Source: Solirubrobacteraceae bacterium (GTDB lineage: Bacteria; Actinomycetota; Thermoleophilia; Solirubrobacterales; Solirubrobacteraceae). From it: DNA of 38,872 nucleotides. This document shows, piece after piece, positions 31,309 to 37,972 of the stretch. A program made the position numbers and the translations under genes. The notes beneath the pieces were generated by a model that was given only the letters and a program-made list of their open reading frames with translations, did not search any database and was not told where the DNA came from. The stretch is from assembly GCA_031177685.1 (NCBI GenBank), contig JAPSGI010000021.1:1-38872 (forward strand), in the 5' to 3' direction. Every line of letters begins with the position of its first letter. Positions within the stretch are counted from its first letter, which is position 1.

Positions 31309-33513
31309 ATGGGCGTGGACCGCAAGGTCACCTTCTGCCGGATCTGCGAGGCGCACTGCGGGATGGTCGCCACGGTGGAGGACGGGGCGGTCACGCAGCT
31401 GCGGCCGGACCGCGAGCACCCGCTGTCGTCCGGGTACGCATGTCCCAAGGGCATCGCGATGCTCGACGTGCAGAACGACCCCGACCGGGTCGTGCACCCA
31501 CTCAAGCGGCGCGCCGGCGGCGACGGGTTCGACCGCGTGTCGTGGGACGACGCGCTGGCCGACATCGGGGCGCGGCTGCGCGCGGTGCGCGACCGCCACG
31601 GCGGCGAGGCGATCGGGTGGTACATGGGCAACCCGGGCGCGTTCTCGTACTCCCACCCGCTCTGGGTGAAGGGCTTCCTGGACGCGCTGGGCTCGCGCCA
31701 CTACTACACCGCGTCCTCCCAGGACGTGGCGAACCGCTTCGCCGCCTCCGCGCTGCTGTACGGCTGCTCGGCGCTGCTGCCGATCCCGGACCTGCAGCGC
31801 ACGGACTTCCTGCTGGTCGTCGGGGCCAACCCACTGGTCTCGCACGGCAGCGTGCTGACCGCGCCGCGCATCAAGGACCAGCTGCACGCGATCGTGGGAC
31901 GCGGCGGGCGGGTCGTCGTCGTGGACCCGCGGCGCAGCGAGACGGCGCGCGCCTTCGAGCACGTGGCGGTGCGCCCCGACACCGACGCGTGGCTCCTGCT
32001 CTCGCTCCTGCACGTGATCTTCGCCGAGGGCCTGGAGGACTGGCGCGCGCTCGTGCACCAAACCGAGGGCTACGGCTGGCTGCGCGACGCGGCGGCGGCA
32101 CACCCGCCCGAGGCGACGGAAGACCGCACGGGCGTCCCGGCGCAGACGGTGCGCGCGCTGGCGCGCGACCTGGCCGCGGCGCCCTCCGCGGCGGTGTACG
32201 GGCGCACGGGCTCGTGCCTGGGGCGCTTCGGCACGCTGGTCGCCTTCCTGCTGGACTCGCTGAACGTCGTCACCGGCAACCTCGACGCCCCCGGCGGCTG
32301 GGTGTTCGGGCGCCCGGCGATCGCGCTGGACGAGATCGCCGAGCTGGCCGGCCTGGCCACCTACGGCAAGTGGCGCTCGCGCGTGGGCAACTTCCCGGAG
32401 GTGCTCGGCGCCGCGCCGGCCTCGCTGATGCACCGCGAGATCCGCGAGCCCGGGCCCGGGCAGCTGCGCGCGCTGCTCGTGTCGGCGGGCAACCCGGTGC
32501 TGTCGGTGCCCGACGGCGCGGCGCTGCAGGCGGCGCTGGGCGAGCTCGACCTGTTCGTGTCGCTCGACCTCTACGTCACCGAGACCAACCGCCACGCCGA
32601 CTACGTGCTGCCCGCGACCACGTTCCTGGAGCGCGAGGACCTGCCGATCGCCTTCCTGGGCCTCTACACCACCCCGTTCGTGCAGTGGACCGAGCCGGTG
32701 GTGGAGCCGCGCGGCGAGGCGCGCGACGAGTGGGAGGTGGTGTCCGCGCTCGGCGACGCACTCGGCGTCTCGCCGCTGCCCACCCCGCAGCTGCGCCGGC
32801 TCGGCCGGCGCCTGGGGAAGCTCGTGACGCCGCGACGCCTGGTCGACCTGCTGCTGCGCACGGGTCCCGAAGGCGACTGGCTCGGGGTCCGCCGCCGCGG
32901 GCTGAGCCTGCGGCGGCTGCGCAAGGCACCGCACGGCGTCGTGGTCTCGCAGCACATCCCGACCGGCGTCCTGCGCCGCAAGGTCCGCCACCCGTCCGGC
33001 AAGGTGAGGCTCGACCCGCCGGAGATCCGTGCCGAGGTGGATCGCCTCGCCGCGTCGAACGGGCACGACCCGGCGTTCCCGCTGCGGCTGATCGGGCTGC
33101 GCGAGCTGCGCTCGCACAACTCCTGGATGCACAACGCGCCCCTGCTCATGCGCGGCGGGCGTACGCACGCCGCGCGGGTCAATCCGGCCGACGCCGAGCG
33201 CCTCGGGTTGGCCGACGGCGGCGCGGCGCGGATCGTGTCCCCGTCCGGGGCTGCGGAGGTGACGGTCAAGGTGACCGACGAGATGACCGAGGGGACCGTC
33301 GCGCTGCCCCACGGGTGGGGCCACTACGGCGGCTGGCAGGTGGCCAACGCGGCGGGCGGCGTGAACTCAAACGTCCTGGCCAGCTCCCGGGCCGAGGACC
33401 TCGAGCCGCTGGCCGGGATGGCCTTCCTCAACGGGATCCCCGTGCGCCTCGAGGCGGTCGACCGCGCCGCGCCGGTCGAGGCCGCCGCGGACGCCGAGCC
33501 GGCGCCGGCCTAG
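31309..33513 (+). CDS. Molybdopterin-dependent oxidoreductase, 4Fe-4S containing
   Basis: The 734-residue protein has an N-terminal 4Fe-4S motif Cys10-x2-Cys13-x3-Cys17-x27-Cys45 (CRICEAHCGM...GYACPKG). A bis-MGD body follows with WDDALADIG, YTASSQDVANRF where the molybdenum ligand region lies, LLVVGANPLVSHGS, VVVVDPRRSETA and a C-terminal MopB domain (SHNSWMHN, HAARVNPADAERLGLADG, PHGWGHYGG). The usual Cys/Sec ligand is not seen; serine may serve. No Tat signal, iron-sulfur subunit or membrane anchor is adjacent, suggesting a cytosolic single-subunit enzyme. The substrate is unknown. The stop shares CTAG with the convergent small gene. Confidence 0.9.
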   Translation: MGVDRKVTFCRICEAHCGMVATVEDGAVTQLRPDREHPLSSGYACPKGIAMLDVQNDPDRVVHPLKRRAGGDGFDRVSWDDALADIGARLRAVRDRHGGEAIGWYMGNPGAFSYSHPLWVKGFLDALGSRHYYTASSQDVANRFAASALLYGCSALLPIPDLQRTDFLLVVGANPLVSHGSVLTAPRIKDQLHAIVGRGGRVVVVDPRRSETARAFEHVAVRPDTDAWLLLSLLHVIFAEGLEDWRALVHQTEGYGWLRDAAAAHPPEATEDRTGVPAQTVRALARDLAAAPSAAVYGRTGSCLGRFGTLVAFLLDSLNVVTGNLDAPGGWVFGRPAIALDEIAELAGLATYGKWRSRVGNFPEVLGAAPASLMHREIREPGPGQLRALLVSAGNPVLSVPDGAALQAALGELDLFVSLDLYVTETNRHADYVLPATTFLEREDLPIAFLGLYTTPFVQWTEPVVEPRGEARDEWEVVSALGDALGVSPLPTPQLRRLGRRLGKLVTPRRLVDLLLRTGPEGDWLGVRRRGLSLRRLRKAPHGVVVSQHIPTGVLRRKVRHPSGKVRLDPPEIRAEVDRLAASNGHDPAFPLRLIGLRELRSHNSWMHNAPLLMRGGRTHAARVNPADAERLGLADGGAARIVSPSGAAEVTVKVTDEMTEGTVALPHGWGHYGGWQVANAAGGVNSNVLASSRAEDLEPLAGMAFLNGIPVRLEAVDRAAPVEAAADAEPAPA

Positions 33514-33731
33514 AGGACCCGCTGCGGCCGCGTCGCGGGCGCGCCCTCGGCGCGCATCTCGTCGACCAGGCGCGCCGTGAGGCGGCGGGTGAACTCGGCG
33601 CGCCGGGCGATCGTCGAGGCGACGGCCTCGGCGTCCACCTCCGCGGAACCCGCGAGGGCTTTCGCGCGCAGCTGGAAGACGCGCAGCTCACGGGCGCACG
33701 CCGCGTTCATCGGCGCCGCGTCCGCCGACAT
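33510..33731 (-). CDS. Small helical protein, unknown function
   Basis: I recognise no family. From ATG 33731 it encodes 73 residues, mostly one long charged helix (NAACARELRVFQLRAKALAG, then STIARRAEFTRRLTARLVDEMRAEG). Starts at 33785 or 33821 would add Pro/Trp-rich sequence that looks non-coding, and 33710 is also possible; none has a clear Shine-Dalgarno sequence or TANNNT at the right distance. Third positions are strongly G/C, as in real genes here. It overlaps the molybdoenzyme stop by 4 bp and is followed by it tail to tail. Confidence 0.5.
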   Translation of the reverse strand: MSADAAPMNAACARELRVFQLRAKALAGSAEVDAEAVASTIARRAEFTRRLTARLVDEMRAEGAPATRPQRVL

Positions 33732-33776
33732 GCGCGAATGCCACGGAAACCAGACTGTCGGAAGTACTCGGCTGGT

Positions 33777-33834
33777 GGGCCCCATGGCCCTATGGTCGGC
33801 CCGTCGCGCCGGACGCCACATCGGGTCCGGACCC
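33777..33834 (-). terminator. Two inverted repeats past the 33838 gene
   Basis: GGGTCCGGACCC (33823-33834) is a perfect 12-bp palindrome 4 nt beyond the stop of the minus-strand 33838 gene. Further on, GGGCC-CCAT (33777-33785) pairs with ATGG (33792-33795) and GGCCC (33798-33802), with a 2-nt bulge and a 6-nt loop. Either could end the two-gene operon. Neither has a U-tract, so the call is tentative. Confidence 0.35.
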
Positions 33835-33837
33835 CAT

Positions 33838-34479
33838 TCAGCCCAGGCGGCGCAGTCCGGTGCCGTCGATCTCGGCGCGGTAGAACCCGCGCCCGCCGCG
33901 TACGAAGGCGAGCCAGTAGGGCGCGTCGTCGATCGGCGAGTAGGTGGCGACGAGGTAGTCCACGAAGCCGGAGCTCACCCCGGCGCGCCGTGCCACCCGG
34001 CGCACGAGGGAGCCCGGCACGCCGGCGCGGATGCGCGAGAGGGCGAAGTCGGGCTGCGTGCCGGCGAGCGGGCTGTCGCTCGTGCGCTGGAAGCCGCCCG
34101 CCCGGATGAAGACGACGATCCGCCGGTTGCGTCCGCGGGCCAGCGCGACCACGTCGTCGGCGTCCACCCGCAGGCTCGTCACCCGGCGAGCCCCGGTGGC
34201 GCGCACCCGGCGCAGAACCTCGCGGAACGTCGCCGCGCGGTACAGCGGAGCCTGCAGCGCCCGCGGCACCGCCGACCGCCCCGGCGGCTCGGGCGCGGGC
34301 TGCTCGGGCGCCGTCACGCCCGGGACCGTGCCCTGCGGCGTGGTGATCCCGGGCAGCGTGATGCCGGGGAGCCAGCGGTCCTCGGGGACCGCGTCCTCGA
34401 TCGCCGCCGACACCTGGATCCCGCCGAAGACGGCGATGGCCGCGGCGAGCGCGCCCACCAGCAGGTTGGACGGGTTCAT
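33838..34479 (-). CDS. Membrane-anchored protein of unknown function
   Basis: No family is recognised. The 213-residue protein starts MNPSNLLVGALAAAIAVFGGIQVSAA, a single N-terminal helix acting as anchor or signal peptide. A Pro/Gly/Thr-rich linker follows (about 40-72), then a compact domain (75-213) with ALYRAATF-like amphipathic helix, RRIVVFIRAGGF and a strand-rich end (APYWLAFVRGGRGFYRAEIDGTGLRRL). It is probably extracytoplasmic. ATG 34479 overlaps the stop of the upstream membrane gene (ATGA), so the two form a coupled pair. Confidence 0.72.
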   Translation of the reverse strand: MNPSNLLVGALAAAIAVFGGIQVSAAIEDAVPEDRWLPGITLPGITTPQGTVPGVTAPEQPAPEPPGRSAVPRALQAPLYRAATFREVLRRVRATGARRVTSLRVDADDVVALARGRNRRIVVFIRAGGFQRTSDSPLAGTQPDFALSRIRAGVPGSLVRRVARRAGVSSGFVDYLVATYSPIDDAPYWLAFVRGGRGFYRAEIDGTGLRRLG

Positions 34480-35030
34480 CGTTCCCCTCCGAAGGGATCG
34501 GTCGATTCGCCCGCCTCGCGGCCGAAGGGGTCCTCGGCGCTCCCCAGGCGGACCGCCGGCGCGTCCGCGGCGGGAGCGACCGGGGTCGCGGCCTCCGTCT
34601 TGCCCAGCGGCTCGGGCGTGCGGGCGAGGGGAGCGGGCTGGCGCGCGGAGCCCAGCGCGGCGGCGGCGAGGCCGGCGAGCACGGCGACTCCGAGCAGGAC
34701 GGCGACGGCGCCGCCCACGATCCACCCGCCGGCGTCGGTGCGCTCGTCAAGGACCGCCCACAGGGGAGCCAATCCGCCGCCGAGCAGCAGCGCGCCGAGC
34801 AGCATCCGCGCCACGCTGCCCCGCGCGGCGCGCATCGACGTCAACGCGACGACGAGCCCGCCCCCGAGCACCAGGGCCCACCAGCCGCTCTCCTGCGAGC
34901 AGCGCACCGGCGTGGTGACCGTGGACTGGCACCCCGGAGTCCCGATCAGGTGATACAGCCCCTCGGCGAACACCGTCGTGGCGAACAGCCCCACCGCGAA
35001 GGCGATCAGCGAGCGCGGCGTCCAGGTCAC
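34476..35030 (-). CDS. Four-helix membrane protein with DPFG tail, unknown function
   Basis: The 184-residue protein has four hydrophobic segments (about 6-26, 48-66, 75-95, 100-128), with a short Cys-bearing loop after the first (TPGCQSTVTTPVRCSQ) that could form a disulfide outside the cell. The Pro/Ala-rich C-terminal tail ends with two DPFG repeats (EDPFGREAGESTDPFGGER), perhaps a docking motif. No family is recognised. GTG 35030 has TAGGGT 6 nt upstream. It is coupled to the next gene, whose soluble domain may be its partner. Confidence 0.75.
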   Translation of the reverse strand: MTWTPRSLIAFAVGLFATTVFAEGLYHLIGTPGCQSTVTTPVRCSQESGWWALVLGGGLVVALTSMRAARGSVARMLLGALLLGGGLAPLWAVLDERTDAGGWIVGGAVAVLLGVAVLAGLAAAALGSARQPAPLARTPEPLGKTEAATPVAPAADAPAVRLGSAEDPFGREAGESTDPFGGER

Positions 35031-35036
35031 GCGGCG

Positions 35037-35042
35037 ACCCTA
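35037..35042 (-). promoter_or_regulatory. Predicted -10 hexamer TAGGGT (membrane operon)
   Basis: TAGGGT ends 6 nt before GTG 35030, predicting leaderless transcription of the two-gene membrane operon, separate from the MocR gene whose stop is 23 nt away. Confidence 0.5.
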
Positions 35043-35064
35043 CCGTCCCGGGACGCGGCCGAGC

Positions 35065-36564
35065 CTAGGAGACGGCCACCAGCGGCCCGCGCTCCAGCCG
35101 CCGCACGGCCCGTACCGCCGCGGCCAGGCGCCGGACCGCCTCGTCGAGGCGCTCGGGCTCCCACAGCGGGAACGAGAGGCGCACCGCCGTCTCGTCCGGG
35201 CGCTCGGCGGTCATCGCCCCGCCCGGCAGGAAGCCGACGCCCTGGCGCACGGCCTCGGCGAACAGCGCGCGCTCGTCCAGCGGCGTGGCGAAGCGGACCC
35301 ACACGTGGTGCCCGCCCAGCGGGCGCACGAAGGTGACCTCGTCTTCCAGGCGCCGGGCCAGGCTGTCCAGCAGCGCGTCGCGGCGCTCGCGGTACACGGG
35401 CAGCGTGCCCGCGAGGTGGCGCTCGTGCGCGTCCTGCGCCAGGTAGGCGGCCGCGACGTGCTGGACGAGGCTCGACGTGTGCATGTCGCTGGACATCTTC
35501 AGCGTCGCGATGCGCCGGCGCACCGGCCCCGATGCCGCCACCCACCCGAGGCGCAGGCCGCCGCCGATCGTCTTGGACAGCGAGTCGACGTACACGACGT
35601 GGCTGGGGGCCGCGCCGCGCAGGCGGGCACGGTCCTCGCCCTCGAAGCGCACCGTCGCGTAGACGCCGTCCTCGAGCACGAAGAACGAGCGCTCGCGCGC
35701 CAGCTCGACGAGACGCTCGCGGCGCGCGGGCGACATGTCCTGCCCGGTCGGGTTGGCGCACGCCGTCTGCAGCGCGACGAGCTTGACCTCGTGGCGGGCG
35801 AGCACGCGCTCGAGCGCGGCCACGTCGAGGCCCTCGCCGTCCACGGGGACCCCGATCACGCGCGCCCCGGTCGCCTGCAGCGACGAGAGCATGCCCATGA
35901 ACGTGGGCGACTCGACCACGACGACGTCGCCCGGCGAGACGATCGCCCGGCACACCAGGTCGATCGCCTGGTAGGCGCCCGAGGTGACGACGATCTCCTC
36001 GGCGGACGTGGCGAAGCCGGACTCGCGTCCCCGGATCGCCACCTGCTCGCGCAGCGCGGCGGAGCCCTCGGGGTTGACGTAGCTCAACGCCTCACCCCCC
36101 AGCTCTTCGAACACGCGCGCGGTGGTTCGCTTGAGCGCCTGCGCGGGATACAGGCGCGGGTCCGGCCAGCCCGTGGCCAGCGAGATCAGCTCCGGGTCCT
36201 CGGGCAGGCGGAACGACTGGGCGAGCATCTCGTTGGGGTACGACGGGCGGTCCGGGGGCAGCACGGCGTTCTGCCATTCCGTGCCCGTGGAGGCGGCCGC
36301 GGCGGCGGGTGGCACCGTGCGCACGAACGTCCCGCGCCCCACGGTGGCCGAGACGTAGCCCTCCTCCGCGAGGCGGCGGTAGGCGCGCACCGCGGTGAGG
36401 TGGTTGACGCCGGCCTGCTCGGCCAGCGCGCGCGTGGTGGGCAGCTTCTCGCCGGGTCCCAGCTCGCCGCCGTCGATGGCGACCCGAAAGCGGTCGACGA
36501 TCTGCTCGGTGAGCGACGTCTGGGCCCCTCGTTCCAGGTCCTGCCAATCGCGATTGTATGACAT
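35065..36564 (-). CDS. MocR family regulator (GntR HTH + aminotransferase-like domain)
   Basis: The 499-residue protein joins a GntR winged helix (10-82: LTEQIVDRFRVAIDGGELGPGEKLPTTRALAEQ, HLTAVRAYRRLAEEGYV, GRGTFV) to a fold-type I PLP domain (115-495). PLP contacts are visible: TSGAYQAIDL, ACANPTGQ, EDGVYATVRF (Asp299) and the Schiff-base Lys331 in DSLSKTIGGGLRLGW. MocR proteins sense PLP or amino-acid adducts and often regulate a divergent gene and themselves. The ATG lies within a cluster of GATTG half-sites (36544-36571), a likely operator. No pdxST genes are nearby, so the target is not obviously vitamin B6 synthesis. Confidence 0.92.
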   Translation of the reverse strand: MSYNRDWQDLERGAQTSLTEQIVDRFRVAIDGGELGPGEKLPTTRALAEQAGVNHLTAVRAYRRLAEEGYVSATVGRGTFVRTVPPAAAAASTGTEWQNAVLPPDRPSYPNEMLAQSFRLPEDPELISLATGWPDPRLYPAQALKRTTARVFEELGGEALSYVNPEGSAALREQVAIRGRESGFATSAEEIVVTSGAYQAIDLVCRAIVSPGDVVVVESPTFMGMLSSLQATGARVIGVPVDGEGLDVAALERVLARHEVKLVALQTACANPTGQDMSPARRERLVELARERSFFVLEDGVYATVRFEGEDRARLRGAAPSHVVYVDSLSKTIGGGLRLGWVAASGPVRRRIATLKMSSDMHTSSLVQHVAAAYLAQDAHERHLAGTLPVYRERRDALLDSLARRLEDEVTFVRPLGGHHVWVRFATPLDERALFAEAVRQGVGFLPGGAMTAERPDETAVRLSFPLWEPERLDEAVRRLAAAVRAVRRLERGPLVAVS

Positions 36565-36571
36565 TGATTGG
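36544..36571. promoter_or_regulatory. Candidate MocR operator: three GATTG half-sites
   Basis: CCAATC (36544-36549) and CGATTG (36551-36556) form a palindrome with axis at 36550/36551. A third half-site GATTGG (36566-36571) repeats the second directly at 14-bp spacing and is an inverted match to the first. The cluster covers the MocR start codon and the -35 of the divergent gene. Paired direct and inverted half-sites are known for MocR operators. Confidence 0.5.
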
Positions 36572-36592
36572 TTTACTGCCGCCGGCTAGCCT
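36564..36592 (+). promoter_or_regulatory. Predicted promoter of the 36630 gene
   Basis: TTGATT (36564-36569), a 17-bp spacer and TAGCCT (36587-36592) form one of the few -35/-10 pairs visible here. Transcription would start near 36599, leaving a leader of about 30 nt that contains AGAGG before ATG 36630. The -35 overlaps the third GATTG half-site, so MocR binding would affect it. Confidence 0.5.
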
Positions 36593-36629
36593 GCGTTTCG
36601 TCCTGACAGTCTCCAACAGAGGTCCCACA

Positions 36630-36950
36630 ATGTCAACCATCGAGTCGGTCGTCATCCGCCGGTCCCGTCCCGACGACGAGGCGCGCGTGCGGCGCGTCGC
36701 GGCGCTGGACTCCCGTCCCGCCCCGGCGGGAACCGTGCTCGTGGCGGAGGTGGACGGCGAGATCGTCGCCGCGATGCCGCTCGACGGCGGCCCGCCCGTC
36801 GCGGACCCGTTCCGGCCGACCGCCGACCTCGTCGCGCTCCTCGAGCTGCGCGCGCTGCACGCCCGCGCGGAGCACCGCGCGCGCGCCGCCGAACGCCGCG
36901 CGGGCCTTTCCCCCCGCCTGCGCGCGCTGCCGCGGGCGCTGCGCGCCTAG
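36630..36950 (+). CDS. GNAT-like N-terminal half protein (106 aa)
   Basis: The sequence begins STIESVVIRRSRPDDEARVRRVAALDS and continues GTVLVAEVDGEIVAAMPLDGGPPVADPFRPT. This matches the first two helices and strands of GNAT acetyltransferases. The acetyl-CoA loop (R/Q-x-x-G-x-G/A) and everything after it are absent, replaced by a basic Arg/Ala helix (about 72-106). It therefore cannot be a normal acetyltransferase. It may be a degenerated enzyme or a stand-alone sensory fold. It is divergent from MocR, whose operator overlaps its promoter, so it is the likely MocR target. Confidence 0.7.
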   Translation: MSTIESVVIRRSRPDDEARVRRVAALDSRPAPAGTVLVAEVDGEIVAAMPLDGGPPVADPFRPTADLVALLELRALHARAEHRARAAERRAGLSPRLRALPRALRA

Positions 36951-36966
36951 CGGCGGCCCGGGCGCC

Positions 36967-37185
36967 TCAGTGAGTTCCGCGCGACCAGGACCCGGGGTTC
37001 TCGGAGCGGTCGTGCGCGAGGTCGCTGGGGTGCTCGGGCCCCGAGCTTCCGTCGAGGTCGCCGTACGGCGTCTCGTCGATCCCGCTGCCCGTGCGGGTGA
37101 AGTACGCGTAGACGATCGCGAAGAAGAACAGGACGATGACGGCCAGGAAGATCCAGCTGCCGGCCGCGAGGGCGAGAGGAGTCAT
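36967..37185 (-). CDS. Small single-helix membrane protein (72 aa)
   Basis: This protein has one transmembrane helix (residues 10-29, SWIFLAVIVLFFFAIVYAYF) after a short N-terminus and a hydrophilic tail rich in Gly, Ser, Asp and Pro (YGDLDGSSGPEHPSDLAHD). ATG 37185 is supported by TACCCT 6 nt upstream. No family is recognised. The tail shows no cofactor motif. It follows the winged-helix gene with a 32-nt gap but seems to have its own promoter. Confidence 0.75.
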   Translation of the reverse strand: MTPLALAAGSWIFLAVIVLFFFAIVYAYFTRTGSGIDETPYGDLDGSSGPEHPSDLAHDRSENPGSWSRGTH

Positions 37186-37191
37186 GCCACG

Positions 37192-37197
37192 AGGGTA
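37192..37197 (-). promoter_or_regulatory. Predicted -10 hexamer TACCCT (37185 gene)
   Basis: TACCCT ends 6 nt before ATG 37185, predicting a leaderless mRNA for the small membrane protein. Confidence 0.5.
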
Positions 37198-37217
37198 GCC
37201 GGGCGCGGGCCCGGTGC

Positions 37218-37901
37218 CTAGCTCGCCTGGCGGGCGCCGCCGGCCACGCCGACGACGCGCGCGTCGCCCGCGCACAGCGCGATCGCCGCCAGGACCCGTG
37301 CGCGCTGCTCGGGGTCCAGCCCGCGCGCCACCGCGGTGACCGCGCCGCGGGCCTCGCCGGACCACAGGCCCCACGCGATGTCGGCCATCAGCCGCTCGGC
37401 GCGCGGCCACCCGCGGGCCTCGCGCTCCAGCGTCGCCCAGTCGATCGTGCGGCGCTCGTAGTCGACCGGGCCCGCCGAGTCGCGCCCGCGCGCCCGCGCC
37501 AGCCACGGGCTCTCCAGCAGGTAGACGGCGGCGGCCCACGCGGGGTCGCGCAGCGTCCAGGACGGCACGTTGCCGGGGAAGTCGCGGACGGTGACCGACA
37601 CGGCGGAGCGCACCCCGCGCGCCGCGCCGGGCGACTTCGCGGCGCCACGCGGGAGCTCGCGGCGCTCCAGGCGGTAGCGGGCGGGCGGGCGGCCCAGCCG
37701 GCCCTCCGACTCGCCGGGCGTGCGCGCTACCACGCCCGCCGACATCAGGGCGCGCAGGTGCGTGCGCACGGTGTTGCGCTGCGCCGTCACCGCCTCGGAC
37801 AGCTCGTCCAGCGACGCCGACTCGCGCTCGGACAGGTGACGCACGATCCGCAACCGGATCGGGTTCGCCACCGCCTCCAGCCACCCCGTCTGAGGTCCCA
37901 C
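37218..37901 (-). CDS. Winged-helix (ArsR/HTH_20-like) transcriptional regulator
   Basis: The N-terminal winged helix (about 4-80) reads WLEAVANPIRLRIVRHLSER, ASLDELSEAV (helix 2), RNTVRTHLRALMSAGVV (recognition helix) and a wing GRLGRPPARYRLER. The remaining 140 residues form a helical ligand or dimer domain without recognised motifs; no metal-binding cysteine pair is present, unlike classical ArsR. GTG 37901 is preferred over TTG 37922 because TATGGT lies 8 nt upstream and residues upstream do not look like protein. Target genes are unknown; the neighbouring small membrane protein is a candidate. Confidence 0.85.
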   Translation of the reverse strand: MGPQTGWLEAVANPIRLRIVRHLSERESASLDELSEAVTAQRNTVRTHLRALMSAGVVARTPGESEGRLGRPPARYRLERRELPRGAAKSPGAARGVRSAVSVTVRDFPGNVPSWTLRDPAWAAAVYLLESPWLARARGRDSAGPVDYERRTIDWATLEREARGWPRAERLMADIAWGLWSGEARGAVTAVARGLDPEQRARVLAAIALCAGDARVVGVAGGARQAS

Positions 37902-37909
37902 GAGAAGCG

Positions 37910-37915
37910 ACCATA
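37910..37915 (-). promoter_or_regulatory. Predicted -10 hexamer TATGGT (winged-helix gene)
   Basis: TATGGT ends 8 nt before GTG 37901, favouring that start and a leaderless mRNA. Confidence 0.45.
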
Positions 37916-37972
37916 ACCTCAAGAGAGGCTCAGCAAAAGCCCTGGCGGCAAGCGTGCAGGACGTTCGGGGGG

